This document shows, piece by piece, positions 1 to 5,690 of a DNA stretch of 5,690 nucleotides. The notes beneath the pieces were generated by a model. That model was not told where the DNA came from, ran no database searches, and saw only the letters and a program-made list of their open reading frames with translations. The first letter of the stretch is position 1. Every line of letters starts with the position of its first letter. Source of the stretch: Competibacteraceae bacterium UBA2788 (GTDB lineage: Bacteria; Pseudomonadota; Gammaproteobacteria; Competibacterales; Competibacteraceae). The DNA is taken from assembly GCA_002352185.1 (NCBI GenBank), contig DEHY01000069.1:1-5690 (forward strand), given 5' to 3'. The position numbers and the translations under genes were made by a program.

Positions 1-2
1 CA

Positions 3-62
3 CGGCTGCCAGCCTGGCGCGAGTCAAAAACGAATCCAATGAACCAGAGAGTAGTCTCATGA
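3..62 (+). CDS. Possible 3' end of an upstream gene (partial, unidentified)
   Basis: The frame beginning at base 3 is open from the window edge and stops at TGA 60-62. That stop overlaps the ATG of the oxidoreductase as ATGA, a common sign of translational coupling in an operon. Only 19 residues are visible (ending NQRVVS), too few to recognise a family. A competing reading begins at base 1 and stops at TGA 40-42. The third frame is the oxidoreductase's own frame, open to the window edge but without ATG, GTG or TTG before position 59. Which frame is coding cannot be settled from this window, so this call rests only on the overlap geometry. Confidence 0.25.
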   Translation, partial: RLPAWRESKTNPMNQRVVS

Positions 63-1660
63 ACCTCCCTGAAGCGTTTGCACACTGGCAAACCCTGCTC
101 GGCGCTGAGCATGTCCTCGACGCCAGCGCCGCCCAAATCCGCTATGGCGCCGACACCACCGGCGCTGAACGCCGTATTGCGGGGGCGCTGCGGGTACGAT
201 CCCGCGAACAGATTCCCGCCCTTGTCCGCATCGCCCATGAATGCCGGACGCCGCTGTATCCAATCAGCACGGGGCGCAACTGGGGTTATGGCACCGCCCT
301 GCCCGTACATGACGATGGCGTGATTCTGGACCTGTCCGGCCTGGCCGCCATTTTGGATTTCGACGCCGAACTGGGCGTAGTCACGCTGGAGCCGGGAGTC
401 ACCCAAGCCCTGCTGGCCGAATTCCTCGACCGCCATGCTCACCCGTATCTGGTTCCCGTCACCGGCGCTGGTCCGCAATGCAGCCTGATCGGCAATGCGC
501 TGGAGCGCGGCTACGGCGTGACCCCCCACACAGATCACTTTGCCGCCGTCACTGATCTGGAAGCGGTGCTGGCCGACGGCAGCGTGTATCAAACCCGTTT
601 GCATGAAGTGGCCGGCGCGGAGCTGGCCAGCCTGTTCAAATGGGGCATCGGCCCATATTTCCCCGGCCTGTTCACCCAAAGCGGCTTCGGCATCGTTACC
701 CGCATGAGCATTGCCCTGACGCGCAAGCCGGACTGTGTCCAAGCGTTCCTGTTCAGCCTCAAAGACGATTCCCTGCTGGAACTCGCCGTGCAACAGATTC
801 AAGGAGTGCTGGCGCGGCTGCCCGGCGCCGTGGGTGCGATCAATCTGATGAACCAGCGGCGGGTGCTGGCGATGTCAGCGCCCTTTCCCGCCCATCGTCT
901 CGACGCGCAGGGCCTGATTCCCGCCGAGGTATTGGCCGAACTGGGGCGCGCTTATCAGATTCTGCCCTGGACCGGCTTCGGCACCCTGTACGGCGCCCAT
1001 GCTGTCGCACGCGCCGCCCGGGCGGAAATTCGCAGCGCTCTGCGCGGCGTGGCGTCCCGGCTGCTGTTTGTCACCCCGGAACGGGCTGAACGGCTGGCGT
1101 CTCTGGCTCGATGGCTGCCTGGCGCGCTGGGTGGACGGCTGGCCCGCAGCGCCGCCCTGCTGAGCCGTTCGCTGCAACTCGTCGCCGGACGCCCCAACGA
1201 AACTGCGCTGCCGCTGTGCTACTGGCGTGCGGATCAAGCGCCGCCTGCGCAAAATCTCGATCCCGCCCGCGATGGCTGCGGCCTGATCTGGTACGCGCCG
1301 CTGGTGCCGATGAAAGCGGCCAAGGTGCGGGACTATGTGGATTTCGTGACCCGGACCGCCAGCAGTTTCGGCGTCGAACCGCTGATTACGCTTACTTCGC
1401 TGTCGGACAAGGTGTTCGACAGTACGGTGCCCCTGCTCTTCGAACGCGCCTCCGCCGCCGCTGTTGGCAACGCACAGCGTTGCTATGCGGCATTAATGTC
1501 CGGTGGACAGGCCAAAGGGTTTTTCCCGTATCGGGTCGGCGTGGATTCGATGCGCTGGCTGGCTGAATGCGCCCCTGAAAGCGCCGATTTGGGCGTGCGG
1601 CTGAAAGCGGTGCTGGACCCGCACCGCATCCTTGCGCCGGGACGGTATGAATCCGGCTGA
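59..1660 (+). CDS. FAD-dependent oxidoreductase of the VAO/PCMH (4-cresol dehydrogenase-like) superfamily
   Basis: This 533-residue flavoprotein belongs to the family of vanillyl-alcohol oxidase and the flavoprotein subunit of p-cresol methylhydroxylase, which oxidise para-substituted phenols at the benzylic carbon. The N-terminal FAD-binding domain spans about residues 40-225. It contains PISTGRNWGYG (68-78), a TLEPGV strand (109-114), the glycine-rich stretch TGAGP...GNALERGYG (135-153) and SGFGIVTRMSIAL (208-220). The cap and C-terminal domain follow, with a Tyr-Arg pair at 491-492 that resembles the catalytic Tyr503-Arg504 of VAO, and the closing motif DPHRILAPGRY (520-530). Asp159 in the TPHTDH segment may match catalytic Asp170 of VAO (inference). 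I could not assign the covalent flavin ligand. Length fits the family (about 520-560). No signal peptide or membrane segment is seen, so it is probably cytoplasmic. ATG 59 is chosen because no earlier start exists in frame; its Shine-Dalgarno (AGAGAG, 46-51) is weak. Substrate is unknown, and no cytochrome c partner is in view. Confidence 0.88.
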   Translation: MNLPEAFAHWQTLLGAEHVLDASAAQIRYGADTTGAERRIAGALRVRSREQIPALVRIAHECRTPLYPISTGRNWGYGTALPVHDDGVILDLSGLAAILDFDAELGVVTLEPGVTQALLAEFLDRHAHPYLVPVTGAGPQCSLIGNALERGYGVTPHTDHFAAVTDLEAVLADGSVYQTRLHEVAGAELASLFKWGIGPYFPGLFTQSGFGIVTRMSIALTRKPDCVQAFLFSLKDDSLLELAVQQIQGVLARLPGAVGAINLMNQRRVLAMSAPFPAHRLDAQGLIPAEVLAELGRAYQILPWTGFGTLYGAHAVARAARAEIRSALRGVASRLLFVTPERAERLASLARWLPGALGGRLARSAALLSRSLQLVAGRPNETALPLCYWRADQAPPAQNLDPARDGCGLIWYAPLVPMKAAKVRDYVDFVTRTASSFGVEPLITLTSLSDKVFDSTVPLLFERASAAAVGNAQRCYAALMSGGQAKGFFPYRVGVDSMRWLAECAPESADLGVRLKAVLDPHRILAPGRYESG

Positions 1661-1672
1661 CCAGCCGCTGGT
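1654..1672. terminator. Weak hairpin between convergent genes, possible bidirectional terminator
   Basis: Two overlapping small inverted repeats cover the oxidase stop codon. CGGCT (1654-1658) pairs with AGCCG (1663-1667) across a 4-base loop, and ACCAG (1660-1664) pairs with CTGGT (1668-1672) across 3 bases. They are alternatives, not one long stem. The two convergent stop codons are only 20 bases apart, so both transcripts must end here or run into the opposite gene. Neither side has a run of T, so this is not a classical intrinsic terminator. Rho-dependent ending or overlapping 3' ends is equally likely. Confidence 0.25.
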
Positions 1673-1680
1673 AAGGTCGG

Positions 1681-4600
1681 TCAACGCGCAGAAGACGCCG
1701 GTGGCCGCACCTTGAACCACGCCACATACAGAGCCGGCAGCGCCAGCCGATCCAGCACGGTGGCAACCAGCAGGCCACCCATGATGGAAACCGCCATCGG
1801 CGCCCAGAATGTGCTGTGCGTCAGCGGGATCAGCGCCAGCAGCGCCGTCAGCGCCGTCAGCATGATGGGTCGAAACCGGCGCACCGTCGCGCTGACCACC
1901 GCATCCCACGGAGACAGCCCCGCTTGCTCATCCTGCTCGATCTGATCCAGCAGGATGATCGCGTTGCGGATGATGATGCCCGACAGCGCGATCACGCCCA
2001 GCATCGCTACGAAGCCGAACGGCAGTTGCGTGATCAGCAGGAACAGCGTGACGCCGATGACGCCCAGCGGCGCTGTCAGCAGCACCACCAGCGTGCGCTG
2101 GAAACTGTGAAGCTGGATCATCAGCAGAGTAAGAATGATCGCCACCATCAGCGGCATGACCACCAAAATGGAGGCTTGCGACTTGGCGCTGGCTTCCTGG
2201 GCGCCGCCGATTTCGATGCGATAACCGTCGGGCAGCCGGGCGCGCAGCGGTTGCAGGGAGCGGTCGATTTGCGCAGTCACGTCTGGAGCCTGCACCCCAT
2301 CGGGAATGTCGGCGCGCACCGTGATCGCCGGAAACCGGTCACGCCGCCAGACTACGCCGTCCTCGAAGATTTTTTCGATATGGGCGATCTGCCCCAGTGG
2401 AATGAAGCGGTTGTTGTCGGTGTAGATGTTGAGATCCTGGAGATCGCCCAGACTGCCGCGCTCTTCCCGACGGGCGCGCAGCACCACATCAATCAGCTTG
2501 TCGTTTTCCCGGTACTGGGTGATGGGCAGTCCGGTCAGCAGCGCGTTCAGGTTGCGCGCCAGATCCTGCGAGTTAATCCCCAGCGCGCGCGCCTTGTCCT
2601 GATCCACCCGTAGCCGCGCCACCGGGATCGTTTCGTTCCAGTCGGTATTGACGTCACGGGTGTAGGGGTTGGCCCGCAGGATATCGATCAGTTCGGCGGA
2701 AATCGCGCGCAATTGGCGCGGATCCGGTCCGACCAGCCGAAACTGCACCGGATAGCCCACCGGTGGCCCGTTCTCCAATCGGGTGATGCGTCCGCGCACC
2801 ATTGGAAAATCCTGCTCGAACGCCCGATTGAGCTGTTGCATAACCGCTTCACGGGCGGTTTCATTACGGGCCATCACCACCAGTTGCGCGTAATTGATAT
2901 TGGCGAGCTGCGGTTCCATCGCCAGATAGAAATGGGGCGAGCCGCTGCCGACATAGCTCACTGCATTGACGACGTTCCCGTCCGCCATCAGCAGCGCCTC
3001 CAGCCGCTTGACCTCGGTTTCGGTGGCGGCGAACGATGATCCCTCGGGCAACCATACATCCACCAGCAGTTCCGGCCGGGCCGAGGAGGGGAAAAACTGT
3101 TGCGGCACGAAGCGGAACCCCAGCGCGGCGGCGATGAAGGTCGCCAGGGTCAGCGCAATCACCCACCCACAGTGGCGCAGACACCATTCCACCAGGCGCA
3201 ACATGCCATCGCTGATCGCTTCCTCCCAGCGGATCACCCAACCGCGATAACGCTGAATCCAGGTTCCAAGCCAGCCGGGCCGACGCGAAACGGGCTTGTG
3301 GACATCCCGCAGCGGCGTGGCGGCAGGCGGCTTTGGCGTGGGCAGCAGGGCGTAGGCCAGATATGGCGTAAACAGCACCGCCACGATCCAGGATGCAATC
3401 AGGGCAATGCCGACCACCGCGAAAATGGCAAAGGTGTACTCGCCGGCGTCGGACTTGGCCAGCCCGATGGGCAGAAAACCGGCCACTGTGACCAGAGTGC
3501 CGGTCAACATGGGAAAAGCGGTGCTGGTGTAGGCGAAGGTGGCGGCTTTCAGCCGATCCCAGCCCTGTTCCAGCTTGCGGTCAATCATCTCCAGCACAAT
3601 GATGGCGTCGTCCACCAGCAGGCCGAGGGCGATGATCAGCGCGCCCAGCGAAATCCGGTGCAGATCAATGCCGAACAGTTTCATGCATAGAAAGGTCATG
3701 GCGACCACCAGCGGGATGCACAGCGTCACCACCACCCCGGCACGCCAGCCCAAACTGAAATACGTTACGCCCAGCACGATGATCAGAGCTTCAATAAAGC
3801 TCTTCATGAATTCGTTGACCGAGTGTCTGACCACTTGTGGCTGATTGGTGACCTGATGAATATCAATGCCGACCGGCAGTTCCGCTTGCAGCCTTTGCAT
3901 CGTCTGCTGGAGATCCGCGCCCAGCTCCAGGATGTTGCCGCCCTTGTCCATCGACACCGCCAGCCCAATCGCCTCCTGACCCATGAAGCGCATCTTGAAG
4001 GTCGGCGGATCGACATAACCGCGCCAGACTTCGGCAATGTCGCCCAGCCGGAAGGTTCGGCCGCTGGCGCGGATGCCGATGGCGCGAATGCTGTCCAGCG
4101 AATCGAAATTGCCCTCCACCCGCAGCAGCACCCGATTTTGGCGGGTCACTACCGTACCGGCTGACTCCATCGAATTCTGCGTTTGCAGCGTGGACAGAAT
4201 TTGCAGGGGGCTGATCCCCAGCGCGGCCAGCTTCTTGTCCGACATTTCAATGTAAATTTTTTCGTCCTGGGCGCCGATGATGTCCACCTTGTTGATGTTG
4301 TCCAGTCGCAGCAGCTCCTGGCGTGCGGCATCTACCTGGTGCTTGAGTTCGGCGTAGCTGAAGCCGTCCGCAGTAAAGGCGTAGATCGAGCCGAAGGTAT
4401 CGTCATATTCGTCGTTGAAGAATGGCCCTTGCACCCCGGTCGGCAGTTCATGATGGATGTCGGACGCCTTCTTGCGCACCTGATACCAGATGCTTTGCAC
4501 CGCTTTCGACGGAGCGGATTCCTTCAGGTGAATGAAGAGGGTCGCCGCGCCGGGTCTGGAATAGCTGCGGATGAAATCCAGCCAGGGGGTTTCCTGCAAT

Positions 4601-4818
4601 TTCCTTTCGAGCCGATCCGTGATCTGTTGCTCCATTTCGCGGGCGGTTGCTCCCGGCCAGTAGCTCTGGATCACCATTACCTTGACGGTAAATTCGGGGT
4701 CTTCCATCTGCCCCAGGGTGAAATAGGCATACGCGCCGCTCAGCAGCAGCAAGCCAATCAGGTAACGCATCAGCGCCTGGTGATCGAGCGCCCAGGCCGA
4801 CAGGTTTGGGCCTTTCAT
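1681..4818 (-). CDS. RND-family efflux transporter, inner-membrane permease subunit (AcrB/HAE-1 type)
   Basis: This is a complete 1045-residue proton-driven efflux pump of the ACR_tran family, the usual length for AcrB-like proteins. Twelve membrane segments can be placed: about 13-35, 337-356, 360-382, 388-412, 431-453, 461-490, 549-567, 881-902, 908-930, 934-960, 983-1003 and 1006-1033. Two large periplasmic loops (36-335 and 570-880) carry the porter and docking domains. The proton relay is visible: Asp403-Asp404 in segment 4 (LLVDDAIIVLE), Arg951 in segment 10 (IIIRNAIILLDQ) where AcrB has Lys940, and Thr988 (RPIMLTAL) matching AcrB Thr978. The N-terminus MKGPNLSAWAL and the MEDPEFTVK and QETPWLDFIRSYS stretches are typical of a proteobacterial RND subgroup, which supports ATG 4818. 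The frame stays open upstream but has no ATG, GTG or TTG through the gap. Drug-type substrates are more likely than metals because both segment 4 aspartates are present, but substrates cannot be read from sequence. No adaptor or outer-membrane gene adjoins it. Confidence 0.95.
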   Translation of the reverse strand: MKGPNLSAWALDHQALMRYLIGLLLLSGAYAYFTLGQMEDPEFTVKVMVIQSYWPGATAREMEQQITDRLERKLQETPWLDFIRSYSRPGAATLFIHLKESAPSKAVQSIWYQVRKKASDIHHELPTGVQGPFFNDEYDDTFGSIYAFTADGFSYAELKHQVDAARQELLRLDNINKVDIIGAQDEKIYIEMSDKKLAALGISPLQILSTLQTQNSMESAGTVVTRQNRVLLRVEGNFDSLDSIRAIGIRASGRTFRLGDIAEVWRGYVDPPTFKMRFMGQEAIGLAVSMDKGGNILELGADLQQTMQRLQAELPVGIDIHQVTNQPQVVRHSVNEFMKSFIEALIIVLGVTYFSLGWRAGVVVTLCIPLVVAMTFLCMKLFGIDLHRISLGALIIALGLLVDDAIIVLEMIDRKLEQGWDRLKAATFAYTSTAFPMLTGTLVTVAGFLPIGLAKSDAGEYTFAIFAVVGIALIASWIVAVLFTPYLAYALLPTPKPPAATPLRDVHKPVSRRPGWLGTWIQRYRGWVIRWEEAISDGMLRLVEWCLRHCGWVIALTLATFIAAALGFRFVPQQFFPSSARPELLVDVWLPEGSSFAATETEVKRLEALLMADGNVVNAVSYVGSGSPHFYLAMEPQLANINYAQLVVMARNETAREAVMQQLNRAFEQDFPMVRGRITRLENGPPVGYPVQFRLVGPDPRQLRAISAELIDILRANPYTRDVNTDWNETIPVARLRVDQDKARALGINSQDLARNLNALLTGLPITQYRENDKLIDVVLRARREERGSLGDLQDLNIYTDNNRFIPLGQIAHIEKIFEDGVVWRRDRFPAITVRADIPDGVQAPDVTAQIDRSLQPLRARLPDGYRIEIGGAQEASAKSQASILVVMPLMVAIILTLLMIQLHSFQRTLVVLLTAPLGVIGVTLFLLITQLPFGFVAMLGVIALSGIIIRNAIILLDQIEQDEQAGLSPWDAVVSATVRRFRPIMLTALTALLALIPLTHSTFWAPMAVSIMGGLLVATVLDRLALPALYVAWFKVRPPASSAR

Positions 4819-4955
4819 CGCGCAGCGTCCACTGGCTGGCTGAGATCGGGCGGTTGGGCGAGGATAACAGATGGCGGATTCATGGATCGATGATCGGATG
4901 AGGGGATAGCCGGTTCGCGGATTGGCCTGGATCTGTTGGAGAACGCCACTGCCAT
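4815..4955 (-). CDS. Short open frame overlapping the RND start (doubtful gene, leader peptide or gene remnant)
   Basis: A 46-residue frame starts at ATG 4955-4953 and ends at TGA 4817-4815, overlapping the pump's ATG as ATGA. It ends in the residues PVDAAR. The overlap is the arrangement normally seen between an adaptor gene and its RND pump. However, the peptide is rich in Pro, Ser and Arg, matches no motif I know, and has no clear ribosome site. The frame is also open further upstream past bioD's stop, which GC-rich DNA often allows by chance. It may be the tail of a deleted adaptor gene, a coupling leader, or noise. Noise is the most likely of these. Confidence 0.15.
   Translation of the reverse strand: MAVAFSNRSRPIREPAIPSSDHRSMNPPSVILAQPPDLSQPVDAAR
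4827..4832 (-). promoter_or_regulatory. Weak ribosome binding site for the RND gene
   Basis: On the minus strand the pump ATG is preceded, eight bases upstream, by GTGGAC. Only the GGA core matches a Shine-Dalgarno sequence. The weak site would fit either translation coupled to an upstream frame or low expression. No better site lies within 15 bases of the start. Confidence 0.3.
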
Positions 4956-4959
4956 TGTA
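4954..4959 (-). promoter_or_regulatory. Candidate -10 element upstream of the RND gene
   Basis: The minus strand reads TACAAT here, five of six matches to the sigma-70 -10 consensus, about 135 bases before the pump start. The bases where a -35 box should lie (around TGGCGG, inside the hairpin) match poorly. A second weak candidate, TATCCT at 4861-4866, has an extended TGT before it. Neither is strong. They matter only because the 196-base gap and hairpin make a separate pump promoter plausible. Confidence 0.2.
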
Positions 4960-4972
4960 GCCAATCCGTCGG

Positions 4973-5003
4973 AACCCGCCAGCGGTTCCTGCCTGGCGGT
5001 TCG
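4973..5003 (-). terminator. Hairpin just after bioD, terminator-like without a U-tract
   Basis: Starting about 12 bases after the bioD stop, the minus strand reads GAACCGCCAG, a 10-base loop, then CTGGCGGGTTC. This forms a ten-pair GC-rich stem with one bulged G; the uninterrupted core is CCGCCAG (4976-4982) against CTGGCGG (4993-4999) in plus-strand terms. Its position fits an end signal for the biotin gene transcript. The bases after the stem (CGACGG) contain no T-run, so it could instead be a 3' stabilising hairpin, or termination could be Rho-dependent. Confidence 0.4.
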
Positions 5004-5014
5004 ACCGGCCCGTG

Positions 5015-5690
5015 CTATTTGATCGCTGCGCCCAAATCCAGCAATACGGACACTTGCAGTGCTGACGCGGCCTGTTCGGGAGTTACGCCATGAGGTGTCA
5101 CACCCAGCAGCGGGGCATTCAGGCGAGCTTGCAGCGTATCGAGATTGGCACCAAAGCGGGACATGGCGGGATCGATCCGGTTGGCGACCCAGCCCGCCAG
5201 GCTCAAACCGCGCCGCTCAATCGCTTCGACGGTCAGCAACGCATGATTGAGGCAGCCCAGTCGCATTCCCACCACCAGCACCACCGGTAAGGCCAGGCCT
5301 TGCGCCAAATCCGCCGTATCCTGCTGCGCGTCCAGCGGCACCCGAAAACCGCCTACGCCTTCCACCCACACCACATCCGCCAGCGTTTGCAGTTGTGCGA
5401 GCGCCTGTTGAATCATCGCTAAATCAATCGGTCGCCCTGCTTCCTGAGCGGCGATATGCGGCGCGATGGGTGGGTCGTACAGAAACGGATTGATCAACGA
5501 AATCGGCGGCTGAATTGAACTGGCGGCCAATAACCGCACGACATCCTCATTGCGGCCATCGGCTTCAACGCCAGCGGCAATCGGCTTCATCCCAACGGCG
5601 GTCCAGCCGCGCTGGCGGGCCGCATGGAGCAAGGCGCAGGTCACATGGGTTTTGCCGACGCCGGTGTCGGTGCCGGTGATGAAGAAGGCG
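5015..5690 (-). CDS. bioD: Dethiobiotin synthetase (ATP-dependent), 5' end cut by the window edge
   Basis: BioD closes the ureido ring of dethiobiotin from 7,8-diaminopelargonate, CO2 and ATP, the next-to-last step of biotin synthesis, in the cytoplasm. There are 224 visible residues before the TAG stop (5017-5015), against 225 in the E. coli protein, so only about three N-terminal residues are missing. Numbering from the first visible residue: P-loop GTDTGVGKT (6-14); GMKPIAAG (33-40), with the substrate-binding Lys35 matching E. coli GYKPVASG; NED (47-49), with the metal-binding Asp; NPF...PHIAAQ (67-82); VEGVGGF (109-115); VVGMRLGCLNHALLT (139-153); and GWVAN (166-170). All active-site blocks appear intact. 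A GTG at 5644-5642 is an internal valine codon after the P-loop, not the start. Genes such as bioC often precede bioD in proteobacteria and may lie just outside the window. The next gene on this strand, the RND pump, is 196 bases away. Confidence 0.96.
   Translation of the reverse strand, partial: AFFITGTDTGVGKTHVTCALLHAARQRGWTAVGMKPIAAGVEADGRNEDVVRLLAASSIQPPISLINPFLYDPPIAPHIAAQEAGRPIDLAMIQQALAQLQTLADVVWVEGVGGFRVPLDAQQDTADLAQGLALPVVLVVGMRLGCLNHALLTVEAIERRGLSLAGWVANRIDPAMSRFGANLDTLQARLNAPLLGVTPHGVTPEQAASALQVSVLLDLGAAIK

Noticed and set aside
640..1566. Several 125-151 residue frames on both strands within the oxidoreductase gene
   Set aside because: They overlap a well-supported flavoprotein in other frames and are rich in Arg, Ala and Pro, as expected of shadow frames at high GC.
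1816..2613. A 265-residue open frame on the plus strand inside the RND gene
   Set aside because: It is antisense to a strongly recognised transporter and its translation is a low-complexity run of Gln, Arg, Asp and His. Such frames arise by chance opposite GC-rich codons.
4183..4893. A 236-residue plus-strand frame covering the start of the RND gene and part of the gap
   Set aside because: Nearly all of it is antisense to the conserved N-terminal part of the pump, and no protein family is recognisable in it.
4885..4895. GATC-GAT-GATC inverted repeat in the gap, considered as an operator
   Set aside because: The half-sites are only four bases long and consist of the common GATC word, so chance explains them.
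4819..5014. N-terminal extension of the RND protein into the gap, whose frame is open
   Set aside because: There is no ATG, GTG or TTG in that frame through the gap, and MKGPNLSAWAL at ATG 4818 matches the usual N-terminus of this pump family.
5642..5644. GTG as the start codon of bioD
   Set aside because: The frame continues upstream to the window edge and encodes the P-loop GTDTGVGKT, which is essential to BioD. The GTG is therefore an internal valine codon.

Overview
The window looks like ordinary chromosomal DNA from a GC-rich Gram-negative bacterium, most likely a proteobacterium. Three things support this: base composition is high in GC throughout, the longest gene encodes an inner-membrane RND efflux pump of the AcrB type, and the BioD protein closely resembles the E. 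coli enzyme. A gammaproteobacterium is my best guess, but it is an inference; no rRNA or other phylogenetic marker is present.

Layout. Positions 1-58 are probably the tail of an upstream gene: one frame ends in a TGA that overlaps the next ATG as ATGA. Positions 59-1660 (+) encode a complete FAD-dependent oxidoreductase of the vanillyl-alcohol oxidase / p-cresol methylhydroxylase (VAO/PCMH) superfamily. Only 20 bases separate its stop from the convergent stop of a 1045-residue RND transporter (1681-4818, -). A 196-base gap follows (4819-5014), holding a hairpin just after the next gene's stop, weak promoter-like hexamers and a short open frame that overlaps the pump start as ATGA. Positions 5015-5690 (-) encode dethiobiotin synthetase, BioD. 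It is complete at its C-terminus but lacks roughly its first three residues, which lie beyond the window edge.

How the genes relate. On the minus strand the order of transcription is bioD, then the RND pump. The gap and the hairpin suggest that the pump is not simply a biotin-operon gene. The pump has no periplasmic adaptor (membrane-fusion) gene directly upstream, where RND operons usually carry one, and no outer-membrane factor gene in view. It must use partners encoded elsewhere, or the adaptor gene was lost. The oxidoreductase is read towards the pump and is probably a separate unit continuing from genes before position 1. I see no functional link between the three genes and no mobile element, CRISPR array, tRNA or rRNA.

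I found no convincing new biological system. The points most worth a second look are the adaptor-less pump next to bioD, the ATGA overlap of a short frame with the pump start, and the unknown substrate and electron acceptor of the oxidase.
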